A stretch of 64,000 nucleotides of DNA from Thiohalomonas denitrificans (lineage in GTDB: Bacteria; Pseudomonadota; Gammaproteobacteria; Thiohalomonadales; Thiohalomonadaceae), in the NCBI GenBank assembly GCA_020725115.1, contig DYFR01000005.1, positions 1-64,000 of the forward strand, written 5' to 3'. The first letter of the stretch is position 1; each line of letters opens with the position of its first letter. Below the pieces are notes generated by a model. The model searched no databases, was not told the DNA's origin, and saw nothing but the letters and a program-made list of their open reading frames with translations. The position numbers were made by a program, and so were the translations under genes. This document shows, one piece after another, positions 8,327 to 17,226 of the stretch.

Positions 8327-8562
8327 CCAATATCAAAGACAAGCTCTCTGCCAGTGTCCGCCAGGCTCGCGCCGACCAGGGGGCCGCACCCGGCCCAGCC
8401 GATGAGTCCGCCGCAAAGCCTGCCGTCAGTAAGCCGGCGGCAGCCAGTGCGCCCGCCGCCAAGCAGGCCAGCAGCAAGCCCGCGGCCGCTTCCGTGAAAA
8501 CCACCAACACGATCCAGGAATCCGGTAGCGACTTGTTCCCGCAACGGGTGTGGCCTGACTGA
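8323..8562 (+). CDS. mcdB: Carboxysome-positioning adaptor McdB
   Basis: Small, disordered, Ala/Pro/Lys-rich protein of 79 aa. A short helical, charged N-terminus (MTNIKDKLSASVRQARADQ) is followed by a low-complexity AKPA-rich linker and a C-terminus ending RVWPD. The near-terminal Trp is a mark of alpha-type McdB. McdB associates with the carboxysome and stimulates McdA ATPase, creating the gradient that moves the organelle. The ATGA overlap with mcdA supports equimolar coupled translation. Confidence 0.88.
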   Translation: MTNIKDKLSASVRQARADQGAAPGPADESAAKPAVSKPAAASAPAAKQASSKPAAASVKTTNTIQESGSDLFPQRVWPD

Positions 8563-8586
8563 GTAACTCCGAAAAGGTAAAGCATC

Positions 8587-9477
8587 ATGCATAACGACCC
8601 CTTCATGCGTACCTACTCCCCCCGTCAGCAGGCCATGGCCCGTGCCGTCAGCCAGCCTGCCTCCAGCATTTCCAGTGCCAACGGCTTGGACGGCTACCGG
8701 GTGACCAGCCAGCCTTATTACCGTCCTGTCGCCGACGAGGTCGAATTGTATGAAGTGGCCTACTCGGTGCGTATGCCGATGATGCTGAAGGGGCCGACCG
8801 GGTGCGGCAAGACCCGCTTCGTCGAATATATGGCCTGGAAACTGGGCAAGCCGCTGATCACCGTGGCCTGCAACGAGGATATGACCGCCTCCGATCTGGT
8901 TGGCCGTTTCCTGCTCGACGCCAATGGCACCCGTTGGCAGGATGGTCCGCTCGCCGTGGCAGCGCGCCAGGGAGCCATCTGCTATCTGGATGAAGTGGTA
9001 GAGGCGCGTCAGGACACCACCGTGGTGATCCACCCGTTGACCGATGCCCGTCGCGTGTTGCCCCTGGAGAAAAAGGGCGAACTGATTGAGGCACACCCGG
9101 ATTTCCAGATTGTCATTTCGTACAACCCGGGTTACCAGTCGCTTATGAAGGACTTGAAACAGTCCACAAAACAACGCTTTGGTGCACTTGACTTCAATTA
9201 TCCGGAACACGAAGTCGAGGCTGAAATCGTCGCCCACGAGTCCGGTGTGACCCTGGAAGTGGCGAAGAATCTGGTCCACATCGGTGAACGCGCACGTAAC
9301 CTCAAGGGCCACGGCCTTGACGAGGGCCTGTCGACCCGAATGCTGATCTACGCTGGCTCGCTGATTGCCAAGGGTGTCGTTCCGCTGGCCGCGTGTCGCG
9401 TCGCACTGGTACGTCCGATCACGGACGATCCGGACATGCGTGACGCGCTGGATTCCGCCGTCACCACCTACTTCTGA
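8587..9477 (+). CDS. cbbQ: RuBisCO activase AAA+ subunit CbbQ (carboxysomal, Q1)
   Basis: MoxR-type AAA+ ATPase, 296 aa, that with CbbO removes inhibitory sugar phosphates from RuBisCO. Walker A GPTGCGKTR is near residue 69, Walker B AICYLDEVVEA near 132, and QSTKQRFG carries the arginine finger region. Compared with the second CbbQ in this window (267 aa), it is highly similar over the core but has ~30 extra N-terminal residues (MRTYSPRQQAMARAVSQP and onward). This gene lies in the cso operon, so it is expected to serve the form I enzyme. Confidence 0.95.
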   Translation: MHNDPFMRTYSPRQQAMARAVSQPASSISSANGLDGYRVTSQPYYRPVADEVELYEVAYSVRMPMMLKGPTGCGKTRFVEYMAWKLGKPLITVACNEDMTASDLVGRFLLDANGTRWQDGPLAVAARQGAICYLDEVVEARQDTTVVIHPLTDARRVLPLEKKGELIEAHPDFQIVISYNPGYQSLMKDLKQSTKQRFGALDFNYPEHEVEAEIVAHESGVTLEVAKNLVHIGERARNLKGHGLDEGLSTRMLIYAGSLIAKGVVPLAACRVALVRPITDDPDMRDALDSAVTTYF

Positions 9478-9565
9478 TTGTGCTTGTCTGGAATGCCGTA
9501 GCCTCGTGGCCCGGCATTTCGGCAGCTTCATTGTGTTAACACCCGAACGAGATATCTGACCCCCG

Positions 9566-11923
9566 ATGGCCATCCATCTCGAAGAGTACCAGGAGCTAGT
9601 AGACGAGCTGCCGCAGGGCGCCCAGAAAGTCCTGCGCGCGTCCTGGCAGGAAGCGGCACGCGTATTCTCGTCACGCGGTCTGGATAATTTCCTGAAGGGG
9701 GCATCAGCCCTGCACGCCCTCGGACGCAGTGACGACATGGTCGTAACCTATATCCAGGAAATGCCTGAAGTGGCGCGGGCCATTGGCGAGGGCGTGCTGA
9801 CTGACGTAGTCAATTTTCTGCTGGGAATGGCATCCAAGACCTCCGGGCAGGTACTTACCCTGATCGTCGCCACCGCTCCTCTGGCGGCCCAGCGATTGGG
9901 TGACGAGGAACTGTTCCGCAAGTATCTGAACGTGCTCTCCATCATGCTGGCGCAAGCCGCGCGCGGCTTGCGGCCGATGCTGGAGAATCTCGACCGTCTG
10001 CTTACCCAGCTTACACTGGGTGGCTTGCGCCGTTGGGTGCAATGGGGGGCGCAGGCGTACAAGGCCGATTTCGACGGGCAGGTGAAGTACTTCTCTCTGC
10101 AAAGTCCGGACGCCCTCTCGGTTCTGCAGATGGAGCGCAAGGGGACTCTGTTCGTGGACGTGCAGCGGCGTCTGAACATTTACCTGCGTGCCATGTGGGG
10201 TCGCGATTTCTTCCTGCGTCCGACGGCTGGCGATTATGAAAACCGCGAGGGCCTGAAACCCTATATCCAGCATTACCAAGTACATATCGCCGACGCCTAC
10301 GATGACTATCGTCCGTATGGCGAAGACACTCCGGCCGAGGCCATCGTGTCCGGCGTGGAACTTTACCGGGCGGCCGCCAACCACTGCGCCGCGCATCTGG
10401 TTTTCACCGGTGCGCCCCTGTCCATGCAGATGCTTAATCTCACCCAGATGGCGATCATCGAAGCGGTAGAGGACGCACGCGTGGAGGAGTTGGCCTGTCG
10501 CGAGTTCCCTGGCATGCGTGCGGCCTGGCTGGCCCAGCACCCGCCGCTGGAGACTCGGCAGCCGGAAACCGTCGGCGACCTGATTAACCGCCTGGCGCGG
10601 GCCTTGCTGGCTCAGGATGGACTTGATACGCACCCCTGGGTGCAAAGGGGGGTTGAACTGTTCCTGGCCGAGCCCGATCTCGCCAGCAACCAGGTGAGCT
10701 GGAACATCGGGGTGGAACTCGCCCATCTTGTCGGTCAGATGCCCCTGCCGGAATTCAATCCGCGCACCGATACCCTGCGCGCCATTTATCGCGACGACAA
10801 CCGTACGGTTTGGGAATCTGAGGAATACGACGAGCAGGAGGCGCTGGAGGCCACTTGGGAACAGCGCCAGCAGGTGCGCAAGAAGGTCTCCGTGATCGAG
10901 ATGGTGAACGAGGTCAACAACGAGTTCGCCGGTGACGATGCTGAAGAAGTCTGGGTTCTGGAAACCCCGTTCTGGCTCGATCAGGAAGGCAAGACCATCA
11001 ATGAACTGGAAGGGCGCGAGCCGATTTCCGACCCGGTTCATTATCACGAGTGGGATTATCAGATCCAGCTTGAACGGCCGAGTTGGGTGACCGTGCTGGA
11101 ACGCCGGCCCAAGTTGGGTGAACTGGAGCTGATCGAGCAGATTGTGACCGACAATAAGCCGGTTATTACGCGGCTGAAGTTCCTCATCGAATCGATGATT
11201 CCGCAGGGCATGCAGCGCATCCGCCGGGTCGAGGACGGCGACGAACTTGATATCAATGCCGCCGTGCGCGCCATGATCGACATCCGCATGGGTCAGCAGC
11301 CCGATACCCGGATCATGATGCGCTACAAGCGCAATCTGCGTGATCTTGCCGTTATGGTCTTGCTCGACATGTCGGAATCCTCAAATGACAAGGTGCGCGG
11401 CCAGGATTACAGCGTCATGGATCTGACCCGGTCAGCCACTGTATTGCTGTCTGACGCGCTCGATCGCATCGGTGACCCGTTCGCCCTGCACGGCTTCTGC
11501 TCGGACGGACGGCATGACGTGCATTACAACCGTTTCAAGGATTTTGGCCAGCCGTATAACGATTTGGTCAAGGCGCGTCTTGCCGGTATGACGGGTTCCT
11601 ATTCCACCCGCATGGGAGCGGCCCTGCGCCATGCCGGCAGCTACCTGAAACAGCAGCCGATGAACAAGAAAATTCTGTTCGTCATCACCGACGGCGAGCC
11701 GGCGGACAACGATGTGCGCGATCCCCAGTACCTGCGTTACGACACCAAGCGTGCCGTCGAAGAACTGACCCGCGACGGCATTACGACGTACTGCTTGTCG
11801 CTCGACCCGCATGCTGACCAGTACGTGTCGCGTATTTTCGGCGCGAAGAATTTCACCGTCCTCGACCAGGTCGAGCGACTGCCGGAAAAACTCCCCATGC
11901 TGTACATGGGATTGACCCACTGA
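9566..11923 (+). CDS. cbbO: RuBisCO activase VWA adaptor CbbO (carboxysomal, O1)
   Basis: CbbO, 785 aa, docks on RuBisCO through its C-terminal von Willebrand A domain and recruits the CbbQ hexamer. The N-terminal ~450 residues are helical. The VWA domain starts near residue 590 with the MIDAS motif VLLDMSESSND; its other metal-site parts are GSYSTRMGAALRH and VITDGEPADND. The protein ends with a typical RLPEKLPMLYMGL segment. An 88-bp gap separates it from cbbQ, and the protease gene starts 7 bp after the stop. Confidence 0.95.
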   Translation: MAIHLEEYQELVDELPQGAQKVLRASWQEAARVFSSRGLDNFLKGASALHALGRSDDMVVTYIQEMPEVARAIGEGVLTDVVNFLLGMASKTSGQVLTLIVATAPLAAQRLGDEELFRKYLNVLSIMLAQAARGLRPMLENLDRLLTQLTLGGLRRWVQWGAQAYKADFDGQVKYFSLQSPDALSVLQMERKGTLFVDVQRRLNIYLRAMWGRDFFLRPTAGDYENREGLKPYIQHYQVHIADAYDDYRPYGEDTPAEAIVSGVELYRAAANHCAAHLVFTGAPLSMQMLNLTQMAIIEAVEDARVEELACREFPGMRAAWLAQHPPLETRQPETVGDLINRLARALLAQDGLDTHPWVQRGVELFLAEPDLASNQVSWNIGVELAHLVGQMPLPEFNPRTDTLRAIYRDDNRTVWESEEYDEQEALEATWEQRQQVRKKVSVIEMVNEVNNEFAGDDAEEVWVLETPFWLDQEGKTINELEGREPISDPVHYHEWDYQIQLERPSWVTVLERRPKLGELELIEQIVTDNKPVITRLKFLIESMIPQGMQRIRRVEDGDELDINAAVRAMIDIRMGQQPDTRIMMRYKRNLRDLAVMVLLDMSESSNDKVRGQDYSVMDLTRSATVLLSDALDRIGDPFALHGFCSDGRHDVHYNRFKDFGQPYNDLVKARLAGMTGSYSTRMGAALRHAGSYLKQQPMNKKILFVITDGEPADNDVRDPQYLRYDTKRAVEELTRDGITTYCLSLDPHADQYVSRIFGAKNFTVLDQVERLPEKLPMLYMGLTH

Positions 11924-11930
11924 GGCTGCC

Positions 11931-12761
11931 ATGAGCATGGAAATCAACTCGTTGACCAAGAAACTGCTGTTCAACACCATCCGGGTCGATACCGTCCTGG
12001 AGGATGGCAGCGAGGGCTCTGGCACAGCCTTTGTGGTCAACCATCAGCATTCACGCGGTCAGTTCACCTTCATCGTTACCAACCGCCACCTGGTCGATGG
12101 TGTGAGGCGCGGCGGCCTGGTGTTCACCCAGAAAGAGAACGGTCAACCGGTCTTCGGGCAACGCTTCCAGCTCAATATCGAGGACTTTCCCCAAGCTTGG
12201 TTCATGCATCCCGATCCCGAGGTCGATCTCGCCATCGTGCCGATGCGACCGCTGGAACAGGCTGCGCTCGATCAGGGGGTGGAACTCTATTACCACCCGA
12301 TCGATAGCCGGCTGGCGCCGGACGCCGCCACGCTTCGTGCGCTTGATGCCCTGGAGGATGTCCTGTTCGTGGGATATCCCAGCGGAGTCTGGGATCAGGT
12401 CAACCTGATGCCGATCATGCGTCGGGGAACTACAGCGACCCCGATGGCGCTCGATTTCGAAGGGCGTTCCGAATTTCTGATCGATGCTGCCGTCTACCCC
12501 GGTTCCAGCGGTAGTCCGGTATTTGTCTATCAGCCGGAAACCGGTCGCCCGATCCGCGATGCCGGCCGACGTTTCCTGTTTGCCGGCGTGGTGGCCGCCG
12601 TGTTTTTCCGCGAGGAAGCCAATCATCTGGTCTCGGTTCCGGTGCCAGCCAACAACCATGGCATGGTGATGGGCTCCGAGATGATCGATCTGGGTCTGGT
12701 CATCAAGGCCCAGGCGGTCATTGAAGTGATGGACGCCTACCTTGCCCACTGGCGTGAATGA
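11931..12761 (+). CDS. Trypsin-like serine protease in the cso operon
   Basis: A 276-aa cytoplasmic-looking trypsin-fold (S1/HtrA-like) peptidase. The triad is visible as His53 in TNRHLVDG, Asp99 in PEVDLAIV and Ser193 in YPGSSGSPVF. FVGYPSGVWD is also typical of this fold. There is no signal peptide and no PDZ domain, so it is probably not a classical periplasmic DegP. It starts 7 bp after cbbO1, and its TGA touches the following small gene, so it belongs to the operon. Its substrate is unknown; turnover of carboxysome or RuBisCO proteins is only a guess. Confidence 0.75.
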   Translation: MSMEINSLTKKLLFNTIRVDTVLEDGSEGSGTAFVVNHQHSRGQFTFIVTNRHLVDGVRRGGLVFTQKENGQPVFGQRFQLNIEDFPQAWFMHPDPEVDLAIVPMRPLEQAALDQGVELYYHPIDSRLAPDAATLRALDALEDVLFVGYPSGVWDQVNLMPIMRRGTTATPMALDFEGRSEFLIDAAVYPGSSGSPVFVYQPETGRPIRDAGRRFLFAGVVAAVFFREEANHLVSVPVPANNHGMVMGSEMIDLGLVIKAQAVIEVMDAYLAHWRE

Positions 12762-12772
12762 AAGTGAAGCAA

Positions 12773-13078
12773 ATGAGCAAAGAAGTACCCACCTATAGCG
12801 GATTCAATCAGGATACCCACGGCATCACCATGCTCGGACGCCTCGTCCTGGACGGCTGGCTTTTCGACCTGATTCCGCGCGAGGAAGACTGTGCCGGTTG
12901 GGATCTGCAGCGAATGCAGAGGCTGACATCTCAGGTTGAGAGCAAGTGGGACCAATACGGCAACCTCCCCAGCCGTCTGCCCGACGACTTACGCGCACGT
13001 CATGAAGAACTCTACGCGTGGGCCACCGAACGTGCCCGTGGCCTGGGCTGGGATCCGGCCCTTGGTGAAGACGAATAG
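12773..13078 (+). CDS. Unrecognised ~100-aa protein linked to CbbQO (copy 1)
   Basis: I do not recognise the family. The 101-aa acidic, helical-looking protein has no signal or membrane segment. It aligns almost without gaps with the gene at 17904-18212 beside the form II RuBisCO. Shared features are GxTxLxRxVxDxWxFxLxP, CxGWxxQxMQ, WxxYxxLPSRLP, LRxRH and GWD near the acidic end. About 39 of 85 aligned core positions are identical. ATG 12773 is chosen because the paralogue starts at the equivalent MS; an in-frame ATG at 12758 overlapping the protease stop is an alternative. Linkage to both CbbQO sets suggests an accessory to RuBisCO activation or assembly. Confidence 0.7.
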   Translation: MSKEVPTYSGFNQDTHGITMLGRLVLDGWLFDLIPREEDCAGWDLQRMQRLTSQVESKWDQYGNLPSRLPDDLRARHEELYAWATERARGLGWDPALGEDE

Positions 13079-13105
13079 TCACAGAAGCGGATCGAAAAAA
13101 GCGTC

Positions 13106-15166
13106 ATGAAATCAATCGACATCAAGAAAGTACTGCCATTTTTGAGCTGGTTCCCCTTTAGCGGGGTCCAGATTCGTGCCGATATTCTGGCCGGCGTGAC
13201 CGTCGCGTTGGTGCTGGTGCCGCAATCAATGGCTTATGCCCAGCTTGCCGGCATGCCAGCGTATTACGGTCTCTATGCGTCCTTCCTGCCGGTCATCATT
13301 GGGGCCATGTGGGGGTCGTCGCAGCAACTGTCCACCGGGCCGGTCGCCATTGTCGCCCTGCTGTCGGCGTCGGCTTTGGCGCCGTTGGCCGCGCCCGGGT
13401 CAGAAAGCTTCATTGCTCTGGCCATCCTGCTGGCCTTCTTGGTCGGTGCCATCCAGATCGCGCTCGGTCTGTTCCGCCTTGGTGCCATCGTCAATCTGCT
13501 GTCGCATCCGGTCATCATCGGTTTTACCAATGCCGCCGCCATCATTATCGCCCTGTCGCAGCTCAACAAGCTGCTCGGGGTGCCCATGGAGCGCAGTGAT
13601 AATTTCTTGGTTGATATTTCAGGGGTGGCCGCCCAGCTTGGCGATACTCACCTGCCCACCCTGCTGATGGGCGGCTCGGCGTTGGTCCTGATGTTGCTGC
13701 TCAAGCGGTATCTGCCCAAGTTGCCGAATGTGTTGATTGCCGTAGCGATTGCGACGCTGGTTAGTTGGTGGATCGGGTATGAAAGAAACATGGTCATCAC
13801 GCCTGACAGGGTTGTTGATTCCAGCCTGCAAAACCTCATTCAGGAACATATCGATAAACGTAACCGTCTGGTCGAGCTGGAAGCCGAATTAGGCAAACGA
13901 CGTGATGAACTGATGCAGGCCAAGACCGCCACGCGGGAAGACCGTGCCGGGCTTGAATATCAACTCGAAATGGCCGAATCGCGTCGAGACGAATTGGCAC
14001 GCGACGTGAAATCACATTTCAAGACTTTACGCGAAACCCGTTTTTCCGTCATAGGTGAAGGCGAGCAGGCACGTGTTTATGCTGTGGGCAGCGCACCGGC
14101 TGGAACGGATGGCGGTACCTGGCGACTGCAGAAGCTGGACAAAGCGGGTATGAGGCTGAGTGGCGGCGGCCAAGTGGTTGGTGCTGTCCCACCGGGTTTG
14201 CCCAGCCTCACCTTGCCCAAACTGAGTTGGCAGGACATCACCAATCTGCTGTCTGCCGCGCTGGTGATCGCATTGGTCGCGTTCATGGAGGCCGTGTCGA
14301 TCGCCAAGGCGATGGCTGCCAAGACGCGCACCCGCATTGATCCCAACCAGGAACTGATTGGCCAGGGTCTGGCCAATCTTGCCAGCGGCGCCTCGCAGGG
14401 GTTCCCGGTTAGCGGATCCTTCTCGCGCTCCGCGGTAAACATAAATTCGGGAGCAGTGACCGGATTCTCCTCCGTGGTAGTCGGTTTGCTGATCCTGGTC
14501 ACGCTATTGTTCCTGACCGGTTTGCTGTATCACTTGCCGCAGGCTGTGCTGGCCGCGGTGATCATGTTGGCGGTTGTGGGCCTGGTCAACTTTGGCGCGC
14601 TGGGGCATGCCTGGCAAACCCATCGCCATGACGGCATTGCGGCCATGGCGACTTTCATTTCCACCCTGGCCTTCGCGCCCCATCTGGACAAGGGCATTCT
14701 GGTCGGCGCGGTGATCGCTATCGTGTTGTTCCTGCGTCGGCGCATGCGGCCGCGCGGGGAAATCCTGGCCCAGCATCCGGATGGTGGGCTGGCCGGCATG
14801 GACACCCATCAGTTGCCGCCGATGAGCCAGAATTTCGTGCCGGTGCGCTTCGATGGCGAACTGACCTTCGTTAACGTTACCTACTTCGAAGACATCATTC
14901 TGGAAGCCCTGAGCCGTTTCCCGGATGCCAAGGCCATCCTGCTGATAGGCAGCAGCATCAACGAAATCGATGTTTCGGGTGAGGAAAAACTGCGCGAAGT
15001 GGCCCAGCGCCTGGAGAAGATCGGCGTGAAGCTCTATGTCAGCGGCCTCAAGCGCCAGGTAATGGAGGTTCTGGAGCGCACCCACATCCATGAGACCATG
15101 GCCGAGGATCGTTTCTTCCGCTCGAAGGATCGGGCGATTCCTACACTGATGGAGAAATACGGCTGA
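13106..15166 (+). CDS. SulP-family anion (probable bicarbonate) transporter with coiled-coil insert
   Basis: SulP/SLC26 permease, 686 aa. The membrane domain opens with IRADILAGVTVALVLVPQSMAYAQLAG, the core fold hallmark, and ends near residue 560. A C-terminal STAS domain follows (FDGELTFVNVTYFED to IHETM). Residues ~228-352 form an unusual hydrophilic insert with a charged coiled coil (LQNLIQEHIDKRNRLVELEAE and onward) in the middle of the membrane domain. The SulP family carries sulfate, bicarbonate and other anions. Next to sbtA-sbtB and carboxysome genes, bicarbonate uptake is the most likely role, but this is inferred from context. Confidence 0.85.
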   Translation: MKSIDIKKVLPFLSWFPFSGVQIRADILAGVTVALVLVPQSMAYAQLAGMPAYYGLYASFLPVIIGAMWGSSQQLSTGPVAIVALLSASALAPLAAPGSESFIALAILLAFLVGAIQIALGLFRLGAIVNLLSHPVIIGFTNAAAIIIALSQLNKLLGVPMERSDNFLVDISGVAAQLGDTHLPTLLMGGSALVLMLLLKRYLPKLPNVLIAVAIATLVSWWIGYERNMVITPDRVVDSSLQNLIQEHIDKRNRLVELEAELGKRRDELMQAKTATREDRAGLEYQLEMAESRRDELARDVKSHFKTLRETRFSVIGEGEQARVYAVGSAPAGTDGGTWRLQKLDKAGMRLSGGGQVVGAVPPGLPSLTLPKLSWQDITNLLSAALVIALVAFMEAVSIAKAMAAKTRTRIDPNQELIGQGLANLASGASQGFPVSGSFSRSAVNINSGAVTGFSSVVVGLLILVTLLFLTGLLYHLPQAVLAAVIMLAVVGLVNFGALGHAWQTHRHDGIAAMATFISTLAFAPHLDKGILVGAVIAIVLFLRRRMRPRGEILAQHPDGGLAGMDTHQLPPMSQNFVPVRFDGELTFVNVTYFEDIILEALSRFPDAKAILLIGSSINEIDVSGEEKLREVAQRLEKIGVKLYVSGLKRQVMEVLERTHIHETMAEDRFFRSKDRAIPTLMEKYG

Positions 15167-15185
15167 TTGGCCGTGGGTGCATGCG

Positions 15186-16130
15186 ATGAGCTTCGAACCC
15201 GTAGTGCTCTTCTTCCTGCTTGGCGTTATTGCCGGGTTGTTGCGTTCTGATCTGAAGATTCCCGGCAGTATTTACGAGGCGTTGTCCATATTCATTCTGC
15301 TCGCCATCGGTCTCAAGGGTGGCGTTGAACTCTCCAAGTATCCAGTAGGTGATCTGCTGCTGGATGGTGTGATCATCGTTCTGGTGGGTGCACTGATTCC
15401 CCTGGTGGCGTTCCCCGTGTTGCGTTATCTGGGGTGCATGAACCGGGCCGATTCGGCGTCCATCGCGGCTCACTATGGTTCGGTCAGCGTGGTCACGTTT
15501 TCAGTTGGCATTGCCTTGCTCGGACAGGAAGCCCTTCAGTTCGAGGGCTACATGATTGTCTTTCTGGTGCTGCTTGAAATTCCCGCTCTTGTGATTGGCG
15601 TTATTCTGGCCCGTCATGGTCAGGGCGGCATACGATGGGGACGGCTCCTGCACGAAGTGTTTTTCGGCAAGTCGATCTACCTGTTGGTCGGTGGTTTGTT
15701 GATTGGCTGGGCGGCCGGTTCAGAAGGCATCAAGCCGCTCGATAATCTGTTTTTCGACCTGTTCAAGGGTGTGCTCGCGCTGTTCCTGCTCGAGATGGGA
15801 CTGGTGGCCTCGTCGCGTATCGCAGAACTACGCGCCTACGGCGTATTCCTGATTCTGTTCGCCATGGGCATGCCTCTGTTCTCGGCGGCTCTGGGCATCA
15901 TTACCGGTTGGTCGCTCGGGCTGTCTGTTGGTGGTTCCTTTCTGCTCGCCACCCTCTACGCCAGCGCGTCGTATATTGCTGCGCCGGCCGCCATGCGGAT
16001 CGCGGTGCCGGAGGCTAATCCTGCCCTGTCGATCGGGGCTTCGCTGGGTATGACCTTTCCCTTCAATATTTTCCTGGGTATACCCATTTATTTGTGGATG
16101 GCCCAGTGGATTCACACTTACGGAGCCTGA
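15186..16130 (+). CDS. sbtA: Sodium-dependent bicarbonate transporter SbtA
   Basis: SbtA-family membrane protein, 314 aa, with about ten hydrophobic segments. Family marks are LGVIAGLLRSDLKIPGSIYEALSIFILLAIGLKGG at the N-terminus, IAAHYGSVSVVTF and ASYIAAPAAMR in the second half. It imports bicarbonate, probably with sodium, feeding the cytoplasmic pool used by the carboxysome. The start is ATG 15186; an upstream GTG is possible. It lies 19 bp after the SulP gene and 5 bp before sbtB, the usual transporter-regulator pair. Confidence 0.93.
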   Translation: MSFEPVVLFFLLGVIAGLLRSDLKIPGSIYEALSIFILLAIGLKGGVELSKYPVGDLLLDGVIIVLVGALIPLVAFPVLRYLGCMNRADSASIAAHYGSVSVVTFSVGIALLGQEALQFEGYMIVFLVLLEIPALVIGVILARHGQGGIRWGRLLHEVFFGKSIYLLVGGLLIGWAAGSEGIKPLDNLFFDLFKGVLALFLLEMGLVASSRIAELRAYGVFLILFAMGMPLFSAALGIITGWSLGLSVGGSFLLATLYASASYIAAPAAMRIAVPEANPALSIGASLGMTFPFNIFLGIPIYLWMAQWIHTYGA

Positions 16131-16135
16131 AACAC

Positions 16136-16423
16136 ATGAACGGCCAACCCATGCTGTTGCTCACTATCATTTCCGAGGCCGTGCTGGAAAGCACCTTGAT
16201 CGACGAGATTATGGCCATGGGTGCAAAAGGGTATACCATCTCGGAGGCGCGGGGACGGGGAACCCATGGCATTCGCAGCGGTAAGTGGTCTGCGAGTGGA
16301 AATATCCGGATCGAGGTGGTCGGCGACTCGGATTTGTGCCGGCATATTGTCGATAATCTACAGAAATATGAACGTGATTATGGCTTGCTCATCTTCACCA
16401 GCCAGGTGGAATTGCTGAACTGA
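16136..16423 (+). CDS. sbtB: PII-like regulator SbtB
   Basis: PII-superfamily signalling protein, 95 aa. Fold marks are [38 protein letters not shown], with the beginning of the T-loop, and the final strand [13 protein letters not shown]. SbtB proteins bind adenyl nucleotides and bind SbtA to adjust bicarbonate uptake in cyanobacteria; the same role is expected here. A longer frame overlapping the end of sbtA is open, but ATG 16136 gives the family-sized protein. csoS1D starts 1 bp after the stop. Confidence 0.9.
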   Translation: MNGQPMLLLTIISEAVLESTLIDEIMAMGAKGYTISEARGRGTHGIRSGKWSASGNIRIEVVGDSDLCRHIVDNLQKYERDYGLLIFTSQVELLN

Positions 16424-16424
16424 T

Positions 16425-17066
16425 ATGCAGATTAGCCTGCGAACCTTCGTTTTTATCGACTCCTTGCAACCGCAGTTGGCGTCTTATCTGGCCACTTCTT
16501 CACAGGGGTTCTTGCCAGTGCCTGGTGATGCCTGTCTGTGGGTCGAAGTGGCGCCGGGCATGGCAGTGCATCGACTGTCGGACATTGCCCTGAAAGAAAC
16601 CAACGTACACCTCGGTGAACAAGTCGTGGAGCGCTCGTTTGGCTCCATGGAAATCCATTACCGCAATCAGAGCGAAGTGATGGAAGCCGGCAATATCATT
16701 CTCAGGCAGCTCAATACCAGCGAGGAAGAGCGCATGGGCTGCCGGATTACCTGGAACGAAATCATCCGAGGCATGACTCCCGATCACACCACGCTGATCA
16801 ACCGGCAGTTGCGCAAGGGGTCGATGATCCTGCCCGGCAAGAGCATGTTCATTCTCGAGGTGGAGCCAGCCGGTTACGCCGTGTATGCCGCAAACGAAGC
16901 GGAAAAAGCGGCCCACATTACCCTGGTGGATGTGAAGCCATTCGGCATATTTGGGCGCCTCACCATGATGGGCAGCGAGGCTGAGGCAGAAGAAGCGCAG
17001 CGCGCCGTCGAGCGAGCCATCGCTAACATCAATGGCTGTGCACGCCTCGTTAACGACCTGATCTAG
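16425..17066 (+). CDS. csoS1D: Tandem-BMC carboxysome shell protein CsoS1D
   Basis: CsoS1D, 213 aa, contains two fused BMC domains (roughly 1-105 and 106-213). It forms stacked pseudohexamers with a large gated pore for metabolites such as RuBP. It is recognised by [38 protein letters not shown] and the matching second-half segment [43 protein letters not shown]. It is the last gene of the carboxysome block; its TAG stop directly abuts an inverted-repeat element. Pairing with sbtB and sbtA shows the uptake genes are integral to the locus. Confidence 0.93.
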   Translation: MQISLRTFVFIDSLQPQLASYLATSSQGFLPVPGDACLWVEVAPGMAVHRLSDIALKETNVHLGEQVVERSFGSMEIHYRNQSEVMEAGNIILRQLNTSEEERMGCRITWNEIIRGMTPDHTTLINRQLRKGSMILPGKSMFILEVEPAGYAVYAANEAEKAAHITLVDVKPFGIFGRLTMMGSEAEAEEAQRAVERAIANINGCARLVNDLI

Positions 17067-17226
17067 GAGCCTGTCGGACTTAAGAAATCGGCTGCCAAAA
17101 CGGCGGAACGTTTCATTTTCTGCCGCTTTACTTGGGTAATAGTTCGACTATTGCCCGGCGAAATCGACAAAAACTGTACTCGTTCGGCCATTTTTTTGCT
17201 GCGATTCTTCAAGTCCGACAGACACC
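17067..17226. mobile_element. Non-autonomous inverted-repeat element
   Basis: A ~160-bp element with 25-bp imperfect terminal inverted repeats: the left end reads GGAGCCTGTCGGACTT and the right end, on the other strand, GGTGTCTGTCGGACTT. It has no coding capacity and begins immediately after the csoS1D stop. A related solo end (GCCTGTCGGGCTTGAG) occurs at about 53748. It is probably a MITE or IS-end remnant; the family is not identified. Confidence 0.65.
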
